Positions 16,977-24,285 of a stretch of 64,000 bases of DNA are shown here, one piece after another. Below the pieces are notes generated by a model. The model worked only from the letters and a program-made list of their open reading frames with translations. It made no database searches and was not told where the DNA came from. The translations under genes and the position numbers were made by a program. Each line of letters begins with the position of its first letter. Within the stretch, counting starts at the first letter, position 1. Source of the stretch: Pseudomonas sp. RSB 5.4 (GTDB lineage Bacteria; Pseudomonadota; Gammaproteobacteria; Pseudomonadales; Pseudomonadaceae); NCBI RefSeq assembly GCF_037126175.1, contig NZ_CP146986.1:2322501-2386500 (forward strand), given 5' to 3'.

Positions 16977-18197
16977 ATGCAAACCACCCTCAGCGAACAG
17001 TCCCGACGCCTGCCGCGCGCCGCCGAGGCGGAAAAGATCCTCCGCACCTGCGTGCACTGCGGGTTCTGCAACGCGACCTGCCCAACCTATCAATTGCTCG
17101 GCGATGAACTCGACGGGCCGCGCGGACGCATCTATCTGATCAAGCAAGTGCTCGAAGGCGCCGCGGCCACCGCGCAGACTCAACTGCATCTGGATCGCTG
17201 CCTGTCCTGCCGCAATTGCGAAACCACCTGCCCTTCCGGCGTCGATTATCACAACCTGCTCGACATCGGCCGGGCAGTGGTCGACAAGACCGTGCCGCGC
17301 CCTGCCGCCCAACGTCTGTTGCGCGAGGGCTTGCGCGCACTGGCGCCGAATCCCGGCGTGTTCAAGGGCTTGCTGCGGGTCGGCACGACGTTCCGGCCTT
17401 TGCTGCCGCGCCTGTTCGAAAGCAAATTGCCGCAGCGCTCGTCAGCATCCGGCTCACGCCCTGCTCCGCGCCATGCGCGGCGGGTGTTGCTGCTTGAAGG
17501 TTGCGTGCAACCGGGCCTGTCGCCGAACACCAACGACGCGACAACGCGGGTGCTCGATCGACTGGGGATCAGCGTCACCCCGGTGGCCGAGACCGGTTGC
17601 TGTGGCGCACTGGACTATCACCTCGACGCCCAGGCCAAAGGCCTCGACCGCGCCCGGCAGAACATCGATGCCTGGTGGCCGCACCTGGAAAACGGCGCCG
17701 AAGCCATCGTGCAGACAGCCAGCGGTTGCGGCGCCTTCATCAAGGATTACGGGCATTTGCTGGCGCAGGATCCGCGCTACGCCGACAAGGCGCGGCAGAT
17801 CAGCGAACGGACACTGGATCTGGTGCAGATGCTCGCGCAGGAACCTCTGGAGACAGTGTGCGCCGCCAGCCAACGCCGGATCGCCGTGCATTGCCCCTGC
17901 ACTCTGCAACATGCGCTGAAACTCGGCGGCGCGGTGGAGGCACTGTTGACCCGGCTGGGCTTCAACCTCACGGCGGTGCCGGACGGGCATTTGTGCTGTG
18001 GTTCGGCCGGCACCTATTCGCTGACGCAACCGACCCTTGCCCGGCAACTGCGCGACAACCGCCTCAACGCCCTGGAGAGCGATCGCCCGGACCTGATCGT
18101 CACCTCCAACATCGGTTGCCAGAATCATCTGGCCGGCGCCGGGCGCACCCAGGTTTTGCACTGGATCGAACTGGTGGATCAGTCGTTGGCAGAATGA
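16977..18197 (+). CDS. glcF: glycolate oxidase iron-sulfur subunit GlcF
   Basis: A 406-residue protein with two 4Fe-4S clusters in the N-terminal third (CVHCGFCNATCPTY and CLSCRNCETTCPSG) and two CCG domains further on (GCCGALDYH, CCGSAGTYS), as in GlpC- and LldE-like redox proteins. It passes electrons from GlcD/GlcE to the quinone pool. The ATG at 16977 begins MQTTLSEQSRRLP. The longer frame that overlaps glcE is rejected. Confidence 0.93.
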   Translation: MQTTLSEQSRRLPRAAEAEKILRTCVHCGFCNATCPTYQLLGDELDGPRGRIYLIKQVLEGAAATAQTQLHLDRCLSCRNCETTCPSGVDYHNLLDIGRAVVDKTVPRPAAQRLLREGLRALAPNPGVFKGLLRVGTTFRPLLPRLFESKLPQRSSASGSRPAPRHARRVLLLEGCVQPGLSPNTNDATTRVLDRLGISVTPVAETGCCGALDYHLDAQAKGLDRARQNIDAWWPHLENGAEAIVQTASGCGAFIKDYGHLLAQDPRYADKARQISERTLDLVQMLAQEPLETVCAASQRRIAVHCPCTLQHALKLGGAVEALLTRLGFNLTAVPDGHLCCGSAGTYSLTQPTLARQLRDNRLNALESDRPDLIVTSNIGCQNHLAGAGRTQVLHWIELVDQSLAE

Positions 18198-18204
18198 AGT
18201 TCGT

Positions 18205-18247
18205 AGGATTCTTCGTTTGCCGCCGTCGGCGAAGGCTGCGATCTTTT
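18205..18247. repeat. REP-like unit in the glcF-hglS gap
   Basis: CGTAGGATTCTTCGTTTGCC, then CGCCGTCGGCGAAGGCTGCG and ATCTTTT, resembles the common fluorescens-group intergenic repeat that contains GAAGGCTGCGATCTTT. It occupies most of the 88-base gap and may lower read-through. Confidence 0.5.
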
Positions 18248-18285
18248 CCTCCATCCATTACGTGACCGTGGCAGGAATTTTTTTC

Positions 18286-19674
18286 ATGACCGTGCAGCCT
18301 TTCGTCAGCCCCGACCTGATCCGCCAACGCTTCTCCAAAGCGATGTCCGACATGTACCGCGAAGAAGTGCCGCTGTACGGCGCGCTGATGGCACTGGTGG
18401 AACAGACCAATCGCGAAGTGCTCGCCGCTCAGCCGGACATCGCACGGCAGCTCGACAGCACCGGTGAAATCGAACGACTGGACATGGAACGCCACGGCGC
18501 CATCCGCGTCGGCACGGCTACAGAGCTGGCGACCCTCGCCCGCCTGTTCGCGGTGATGGGCATGCAACCGGTGGGTTATTACGACTTGACCCCAGCGGGT
18601 GTGCCGGTGCACTCCACGGCGTTTCGCGCGGTGCATGAGGCTGCGTTGCAGATCAGTCCGTTTAGGGTGTTCACCTCGTTGCTGCGCCTGGAACTGATCG
18701 AGGATCCCGAGCTGCGCGCGTTTGCCGAATCGGTGCTGAACCGGCGTTCGATCTTTACCCCTACGGCATTGCGTCTGATCGAGCAGGCTGAGTCAGCTGG
18801 CGGGCTGAATGAGGATGAAGCGGCGCAATTCGTCCTACAGGCACTGGAGACCTTTCGCTGGCATCACAGCGCAACCGTCACCGCCGCGCAGTACCAGACC
18901 CTCAGCGCCCAGCACCGTTTGATCGCCGATGTGGTGGCGTTCAAAGGCCCGCACATCAATCACCTGACCCCGCGCACCCTGGACATCGACATCGTCCAGG
19001 CGCAGATGCCGCTACATGGCATCACCCCGAAAGCAGTGATCGAAGGCCCGCCGCGCCGGCACTGCCCGATCCTTCTGCGCCAAACCAGTTTCAAGGCGCT
19101 CGACGAGCCGATTGCCTTCACCGACCAGAGTGACACCCACGGCAGCCACAGCGCGCGTTTCGGCGAGATTGAACAACGCGGTGCGGCGCTGACTCCCAAG
19201 GGGCGAGCGCTGTATGACCGTTTGCTGAATGCCGCCCGCGATGAACTCGGTGACTTCCCCAACGAAGGCAACGCCGCACGCTACAACGCGCTGATGACCC
19301 AGCACTTTGGCGAATTTCCTGACAGCGTCGACGGCATGCGTGAACAGGGACTGGCGTACTTTCGCTACTTCCCTACGGAAAAAGGCCTGGCAGCGGGTAG
19401 CCTCACGTCGGCATCACTGGAGGATTTGCTCCGCGATGGCCATGTGAAAGCTGAACCGTTGGTGTACGAAGATTTCCTGCCGGTGAGTGCCGCGGGGATT
19501 TTTCAGTCGAACCTTGGGGATGCCGCGCAGACGCACTATGGCGAACACTCTAACCGTCAGGCGTTTGAACAGGCCTTGGGCCGCGCAACCATTGATGAGC
19601 TGGGGTTGTACGCTGAGACGCAGCGACGTTCGATTGAGGAGTGTGTCCAGGTTTTGGGCGTGAAACTGTTCTGA
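18286..19674 (+). CDS. hglS: 2-oxoadipate dioxygenase/decarboxylase (HglS/YdcJ family)
   Basis: A 462-residue protein that reads as the YdcJ (DUF1338) family. The P. putida member HglS is an Fe(II) enzyme converting 2-oxoadipate to D-2-hydroxyglutarate in D-lysine catabolism. Family blocks include the early GYYDLTPAGVPVHSTAFR with its metal-ligand His, FKGPHINHLTPRTLDID with further His residues, AYFRYFPTEKG and YEDFLPVSAAGIFQSNL. The ATG at 18286 gives MTVQPFVSPDLIRQRFSKAM; the open frame upstream runs through the repeat. It is in the same direction as glcDEF. Its product, a 2-hydroxyacid, is chemically like GlcD substrates, so joint action is an attractive but untested idea. Confidence 0.75.
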   Translation: MTVQPFVSPDLIRQRFSKAMSDMYREEVPLYGALMALVEQTNREVLAAQPDIARQLDSTGEIERLDMERHGAIRVGTATELATLARLFAVMGMQPVGYYDLTPAGVPVHSTAFRAVHEAALQISPFRVFTSLLRLELIEDPELRAFAESVLNRRSIFTPTALRLIEQAESAGGLNEDEAAQFVLQALETFRWHHSATVTAAQYQTLSAQHRLIADVVAFKGPHINHLTPRTLDIDIVQAQMPLHGITPKAVIEGPPRRHCPILLRQTSFKALDEPIAFTDQSDTHGSHSARFGEIEQRGAALTPKGRALYDRLLNAARDELGDFPNEGNAARYNALMTQHFGEFPDSVDGMREQGLAYFRYFPTEKGLAAGSLTSASLEDLLRDGHVKAEPLVYEDFLPVSAAGIFQSNLGDAAQTHYGEHSNRQAFEQALGRATIDELGLYAETQRRSIEECVQVLGVKLF

Positions 19675-19768
19675 CTGTGGCGAGGGAGCTTGCTCCCGCT
19701 GGGCTGCGAAGCGGCCCTCGTTTTGGCAGCGCCGCGCACTCCAGCGGGAGCAAGCTCCCTCGCCACAG
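19675..19768. repeat. REP pair with perfect 28-bp arms (bidirectional transcript end)
   Basis: The left arm 19675-19702 and right arm 19741-19768 are exact reverse complements over 28 bases (CTGTGGCGAGGGAGCTTGCT and onward). The spacer carries the GCGAAGCGGCC core. It lies between convergent hglS and the PfpI-like gene, so it can form a very stable hairpin in either transcript. Confidence 0.85.
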
Positions 19769-19783
19769 AATCAAAAGTTGCTT

Positions 19784-20461
19784 CTAGCGCAACCGCGACA
19801 ACAGCGCGAACGCCGTCTCCTCCGAAGATGCTGGATTCTGCCCCGTCAGCAACAACCCGTCTTCACGGGTATAGCTCGACCAATCGGCGCCCTTGGAGAA
19901 AATCCCGCCCTTGGCCTTGAGCTCATCCTCCACCAGAAACGGCACCACGTCGGTCAGCCCTACCGCCTCCTCTTCGCTGTTGGTGAAACCGGTCACCTGC
20001 TTACCGTTGACCAGCGGCTGACCGTCCGCACCTTTGGCATGGCGCAGCACACCAGGCGCATGACACACCGCCGCAACTGGTTTGCCACTGTTGTAAAACG
20101 CTTCGATCAATGCAATCGAATGGCGGTCTTCAGCCAGATCCCACAGCGGGCCGTGGCCGCCGGGATAGAACACGGCATCGAAATCAGCAGCCTTCACCGT
20201 GTCCAGCTTGACCGTGGAGGACAGTGCCGACTGGGCGGCGGAATCCTTGCGAAAGCGCTCGGTCGCGGCGGTCTGCGCGTCCGGTTCGTCACTCTTCGGG
20301 TCCAGCGGTGGCTGGCCACCCTTGGGCGAGGCCAGCGTCAGTTGCGCGCCGGCATCCTTGAACACGTAATACGGCGCGGCGAATTCTTCCAGCCAGAAAC
20401 CGGTTTTCTTGCCGGTATCACCCAATTGATCGTGGGACGTTAAAACCATCAGGATTTTCAT
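19784..20461 (-). CDS. DJ-1/PfpI family protein (type 1 glutamine amidotransferase fold)
   Basis: A 225-residue protein starting MKILMVLTSHDQLGDTGKKT. The nucleophile elbow is AVCHAPGVL, with the reactive Cys, and an acidic/Gly motif YPGGHGPLWDL precedes it. These place it among Hsp31-like or YajL-like proteins, which include glyoxalases, chaperones and deglycase-type enzymes. The ATG at 20461 fits the family start; the longer open frame reads into the upstream palindromic repeats and is rejected. It is divergent from hcp, so both share the unusual 20462-20868 region. Confidence 0.85.
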   Translation of the reverse strand: MKILMVLTSHDQLGDTGKKTGFWLEEFAAPYYVFKDAGAQLTLASPKGGQPPLDPKSDEPDAQTAATERFRKDSAAQSALSSTVKLDTVKAADFDAVFYPGGHGPLWDLAEDRHSIALIEAFYNSGKPVAAVCHAPGVLRHAKGADGQPLVNGKQVTGFTNSEEEAVGLTDVVPFLVEDELKAKGGIFSKGADWSSYTREDGLLLTGQNPASSEETAFALLSRLR

Positions 20462-20572
20462 GTCGTTCTCACTCGCTGTGGGGAAGGTGCGGACGCCGTT
20501 GGCGCGGTCGTGAGTGATTGACCGTCGCGCAGGGCGAATCGTTTCAAGCGCTCGACGCTGGCACTTGGCCTT

Positions 20573-20697
20573 ACTGCGCAACTTCTTGCGCACTCGCTCG
20601 GCGAAAAAGACTGATCATCGCGCTGTAGGCCTTGACTGGCTTGGCTTACAGCCGAGTGCGCAACTTCTTGCGCAGTACTGCGCAAGAAGTTGCGCAC
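20573..20697. promoter_or_regulatory. three copies of TGCGCAA-N4-TTGCGCA; two form a 42-bp perfect palindrome
   Basis: Copy 1 is at 20575-20592. Copies 2 and 3, in opposite orientation, make a perfect 42-base palindrome at 20656-20697 (GTGCGCAACTTCTTGCGCAG, T, then its complement). Each copy is itself an inverted repeat (TGCGCAA, then TTGCGCA). The cluster lies about 90-210 bases upstream of the sigma-54-like promoter of hcp, where an enhancer-binding protein would sit. The rest of 20462-20868 shows no gene. Confidence 0.7.
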
Positions 20698-20782
20698 TTT
20701 CCTCCTCGATACAGCAAAAAACATCGGTCATAACGCAGGCTGGAGCTGCTTCACCCCCGGCTGCCGGGACCTTCGATAAACC

Positions 20783-20798
20783 TGGCACGCTCCTTGAT
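20783..20798 (+). promoter_or_regulatory. sigma-54-type promoter of hcp
   Basis: TGGCACG-CTCC-TTGAT matches the -24/-12 consensus TGGCACG-N4-TTGCW, except for A in place of the -12 C. It lies 70 bases before the hcp ATG. Type VI hcp/vgrG operons are often RpoN-dependent, which supports it, but the -12 mismatch leaves doubt. Confidence 0.5.
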
Positions 20799-20868
20799 AA
20801 CAGTCAGGCACCCACCGGGCGATTTCGCCTCCCGGGCACCCTAAATTTATCCGCAAGGAGAGCACCCC

Positions 20869-21384
20869 ATGGCAACACCAGCGTACATGTCGGTTACCGG
20901 CGAAAAACAAGGCCTGATCACTGCCGGCGCCTTCACCGCCGACTCCGTTGGCAACACCTACCAGGAAGGCCACGAAGACCAGGTTATGGTTCAGGCTTTC
21001 AGCCACGACGTGATCATCCCGCGTGACCCACAGTCCGGTCAGCCAACCGGTCAGCGCGTTCACAAGCCAGTGATCATCACCAAGGTCTACGACAAGGCTT
21101 CGCCTCTGCTGCAAGCTGCTCTGACCTCCGGCGAGCGCATGAGCGAAATCGTTATCCAGTGGTACCGTACTTCTGCTCAAGGTACTCAAGAGCACTACTA
21201 CACCACCAAACTGGAAGACGCGATCATCGTCGCCATCAACAACAAAATGCACAACTGCCAGGATCCAGGCAACTCGCACTTCACCCACCTGGAAGAAGTG
21301 CAGTTCACCTACCGCAAAATCACCTGGACCCACGAAGTATCCGGTACTTCGGGTTCCGATGACTGGCGTGCTCCAGTCGTTTAA
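20869..21384 (+). CDS. hcp: Hcp family type VI secretion tube protein
   Basis: A 171-residue Hcp1-family protein, the usual size. It begins MATPAYMSVTGEKQGLITAG and contains GHEDQVMVQAFSHDVIIPRD and a late beta-rich region HLEEVQFTYRKITWTHEVSG. Hcp hexamers stack into the inner tube of the type VI apparatus and carry effectors. It has a strong RBS (CAAGGAGAG). No structural T6SS genes (sheath, baseplate, membrane complex) are nearby, so this is an orphan hcp-vgrG effector island served by a machine encoded elsewhere. A hairpin follows that would make hcp mRNA more abundant than vgrG mRNA. Confidence 0.95.
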   Translation: MATPAYMSVTGEKQGLITAGAFTADSVGNTYQEGHEDQVMVQAFSHDVIIPRDPQSGQPTGQRVHKPVIITKVYDKASPLLQAALTSGERMSEIVIQWYRTSAQGTQEHYYTTKLEDAIIVAINNKMHNCQDPGNSHFTHLEEVQFTYRKITWTHEVSGTSGSDDWRAPVV

Positions 21385-21404
21385 TTACGGCTGATCGTTA
21401 CAAG

Positions 21405-21436
21405 CATCGACCAGCCCTGCTGGTCGATGTTGTTTA
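21405..21436 (+). terminator. intrinsic terminator or attenuator between hcp and vgrG
   Basis: Perfect 10-base arms CATCGACCAG (21405-21414) and CTGGTCGATG (21420-21429), a 5-base loop, then TTGTTTA. It lies 21 bases after the hcp stop. Confidence 0.75.
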
Positions 21437-21515
21437 CGCCCCTCCAGAATTTCGCGTGCGTTGAACCGCCTTGCGGTTGTCGACGAACGCCGCTGTACAG
21501 CACGAGGAACAAGGG

Positions 21516-23558
21516 ATGTTCGCGCCGGCCAATGAAACCCACTTTGCCCTGACCATCGAAGGGCTCTCCGCCGATTTTCAGGTATTCACCCTGACCGGCC
21601 GGGAAGCCATCAGCCAGCCTTTTGTGTTCGAGGTGGAGCTGGTCAGTGAGCAGCCGTCGCTGGACCTCGAAACCCTGCTGCACAAGCCGGCCTTTCTGCA
21701 GTTGTCGCCCGATGGCAGCGGCATCCACGGCCAGATCTACCGCGCCGCGCAAGGTGACTCGGGCAAACGCCTGACCCGTTATTCGGTGACCCTGCGTCCG
21801 CAACTTTCGTACCTGGCGCATCGCGTCAACCAGCGGATCTTCCAGAACTTCACGGTGCCGAAAATCATCGGCATGGTTCTCGAAGAGCACGGCATCCAGA
21901 GCAACGCCTACGAATTCAAGACCGGTTCGATCTATCCCGAGCGCATCTACTGCGTGCAATACGATGAATCGGACCTGCATTTCATCCAGCGTCTGTGCGA
22001 GGAGGAAGGTATTCACTACCACTTCCAGCACAGCGCTACAGCGCACAAGCTCGTCTTCGGCGATGACCAGACGGTGTTCCCGAAACTCAAGCCTGTGGCC
22101 TACCAGCAAGACTCCGGCATGGTCGCCAGCAACCCGGTGATCAAGCGTTTCGACCTGCGCCTGGAAACCCGCACCACCCGCACCACGCGCCGCGATTACG
22201 ACTTCGAAAAACCGCGCCTGACGCTGGAAAGCGAAAACCGCGGCGACGCCCTGCCCGATCTCGAAGACTACGACTACCCGGGCCGCTTCATCGACCGCGA
22301 GCGCGGCAAGCACCTGGCCAAACGCGCCCTCGAACGTCACCGCAGCGACTTCCAGCTCGCCGAAGGCAAGAGTGATCAGCCACTGCTGGTCAGCGGCCAT
22401 TTCCTCGCCCTGACCGAGCACCCGAAGGCCAAGTGGAACGACCTGTGGCTGCTGACCGAAGTCCTGCACGAAGGCAAGCAGCCGCAAGTGCTGGAAGAGT
22501 CGGTGACCAGCGACACCACCGCGCTGAAAGACGATTTCCATCAGGGCTATCGCAACCGCTTTCAGGCGACCCCGTGGGACGTGCCGAACCGTCCACCGCT
22601 GCGCCACCCGAAACCGCGCATCCTCGGCAGCCAGAGCGCCGTGGTCACCGGCCCGAAAGGTGAAGAGATCCACTGCGACCAGTACGGTCGGGTCAAAGTG
22701 CAATTCCACTGGGACCGCGAAGGCCAGGCCGACGACAAAACCAGCTGCTGGCTGCGCGTCTCCAGTGCCTGGGCCGGCGCCCAGTACGGCGGCATCGCCA
22801 TCCCGCGTATCGGCATGGAAGTACTGGTCACCTTCCTTGAAGGCGACCCCGATCAACCGCTGATCAGCGGCTGCCTGTACCACAAGGAAAACACCGTCCC
22901 GTATGAGCTGCCGGCGAACAAGACCCGCAGCACCTTCAAGACCCTGAGTTCGATGGGTGGCGGTGGCTACAACGAACTGCGCATCGAAGACAAGAAAGGT
23001 CAGGAGCAGATCTTCCTCCACGCCCAGCGCGACTGGGACGAGAACATCGAGCACGACCAGAAGATCCGCGTCGGCAACGAACGCCACGACACCGTCGAGC
23101 AAAACAGCTACACAGAATTCAAGGCCGAAGAACACCACACCGTCTACGAAGACCGCAAAGTCGAAGCCCGCGCCAACGACCACCTGACCGTGGGCGTCAA
23201 CCAGCACATCAAGATCGGCACCGGCCAGTTCATCGACGCCGGCCAGGAAATCCACCTGAGCAGCGGCATGAAAGTCGTGCTCGAAGCCGGGGCCGAGCTG
23301 ACCCTGGTCGGCGGCGGCAGCTTCATCAAGATCGACGCCGGCGGCGTGACCATGAGCGGCCCGACGATCAACATCAACTCCGGCGGCAGCCCCGGCAGCG
23401 GCACCGGCGCCGCCCCGCTGATGCCCGGCATCCTCAAACAGGCCGACGCCGACAAGGCCGGCCAAGTCCTGACCCCGGCCCAGATCAACACCCTCAAACG
23501 CAACGCGCCGTTCTGCGAAGAATGCGAAAAATGCAAGGCAGGTGCCTGTGCCATCTGA
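21516..23558 (+). CDS. vgrG: VgrG type VI secretion spike protein
   Basis: A 680-residue protein with the phage gp27/gp5-like layout. The N-terminal Vgr domain starts FALTIEGLSADFQVFTLTGR. A gp5 OB-fold follows near residues 390-420 (GRVKVQFHWDREGQ), then the PRIGMEVLVTFLEGDPDQP motif and a beta-helix spike tail. The last residues (NAPFCEECEKCKAGACAI) form a Cys-rich tail seen in VgrGs that carry Tle or Rhs effectors through DUF4123 adaptors. The ATG at 21516 has AAGGG upstream. The end overlaps the adaptor gene, and the order vgrG, adaptor, Rhs is the standard cargo arrangement. Confidence 0.95.
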   Translation: MFAPANETHFALTIEGLSADFQVFTLTGREAISQPFVFEVELVSEQPSLDLETLLHKPAFLQLSPDGSGIHGQIYRAAQGDSGKRLTRYSVTLRPQLSYLAHRVNQRIFQNFTVPKIIGMVLEEHGIQSNAYEFKTGSIYPERIYCVQYDESDLHFIQRLCEEEGIHYHFQHSATAHKLVFGDDQTVFPKLKPVAYQQDSGMVASNPVIKRFDLRLETRTTRTTRRDYDFEKPRLTLESENRGDALPDLEDYDYPGRFIDRERGKHLAKRALERHRSDFQLAEGKSDQPLLVSGHFLALTEHPKAKWNDLWLLTEVLHEGKQPQVLEESVTSDTTALKDDFHQGYRNRFQATPWDVPNRPPLRHPKPRILGSQSAVVTGPKGEEIHCDQYGRVKVQFHWDREGQADDKTSCWLRVSSAWAGAQYGGIAIPRIGMEVLVTFLEGDPDQPLISGCLYHKENTVPYELPANKTRSTFKTLSSMGGGGYNELRIEDKKGQEQIFLHAQRDWDENIEHDQKIRVGNERHDTVEQNSYTEFKAEEHHTVYEDRKVEARANDHLTVGVNQHIKIGTGQFIDAGQEIHLSSGMKVVLEAGAELTLVGGGSFIKIDAGGVTMSGPTININSGGSPGSGTGAAPLMPGILKQADADKAGQVLTPAQINTLKRNAPFCEECEKCKAGACAI

Positions 23559-24285
23559 TCGACTGACACCCAAGGACTGGCTGGCACAACAGCCGCTGCA
23601 GACTGGCGAGCGCCTGTATCTGGTCATCAGTGCGGCGAGTGATGCCGACGCGCTGAAAACCCTGTACCTGACCGAACCCACCGCCCAGCTCCTGCCGATC
23701 TGGGGCGGCACGCCCTACTCCACCTGGCAACCGGTGATGCCCTACGTCACCGAACTCAAACCGAACTCGGCATTCCTGCCGTGGATCGCCGAAACCGACG
23801 CCCTCGACTGGGGCTGGCTGGCGGTCTCACGCGCCGAACCGAACGAGGTGTTCGAACACCTGCGCAGCCTGACCCAGGTGAAGATGCCGGACGGAACTGA
23901 GGTGTTTTTCCGGTTCTGGGATGGGCGGCATATCTACCCGATTCTGAAGGGGCTTGGGGAGAAGGCTGGGGAAGTAATGCCGATGTTTGAGCGGTATCTG
24001 ATTAATGGGCAGACGCTGGAGGTTGGGACACGGGTGTTGCCGAAGGTGAAGGATTGGCCGTGGTGGGAGGTGCCGAAGGATTTGCTGGATGGCTTAGCCA
24101 AGGACAACCCGACGACACTGATCCGCAACCTTATGCAGTGGCTGGAAGAAGACCGCCCGGACATTTACAACGCTTGGCCTGAGAACAACCTGAAGCTGAA
24201 AGTCAGCCGTTTCGTGCGCCGCCCGGATGCGCCGAAAAACCTTAAAGAAGCACTGTTAAACCACCTGATTCTGGAGCAAGGCTGA
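23548..24285 (+). CDS. DUF4123 adaptor (Tap/TEC chaperone) for Rhs loading on VgrG
   Basis: A 245-residue protein of the DUF4123 family. These cytoplasmic adaptors bind an effector N-terminus and load it on the VgrG tip, and are not secreted themselves. Family-like stretches are RLYLVISAASDADALKTLYL, PYVTELKPNSAFLPWI and the WGWLAVSRAEPNEVFEHLRSL block, with FFRFWDGRHIYPIL. Two GTG starts are possible (23542 and 23548). The second has AAGG nine bases upstream and is preferred. The gene overlaps vgrG by 11 bases and the Rhs gene by one (TGATG), consistent with fixed stoichiometry. Confidence 0.85.
   Translation: MPSDRLTPKDWLAQQPLQTGERLYLVISAASDADALKTLYLTEPTAQLLPIWGGTPYSTWQPVMPYVTELKPNSAFLPWIAETDALDWGWLAVSRAEPNEVFEHLRSLTQVKMPDGTEVFFRFWDGRHIYPILKGLGEKAGEVMPMFERYLINGQTLEVGTRVLPKVKDWPWWEVPKDLLDGLAKDNPTTLIRNLMQWLEEDRPDIYNAWPENNLKLKVSRFVRRPDAPKNLKEALLNHLILEQG

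Noticed and set aside
21381-23711. 776-codon minus-strand frame opposite vgrG
   Set aside because: It is antisense to a clear VgrG gene, with compositionally skewed V/A/F-rich sequence and no RBS.
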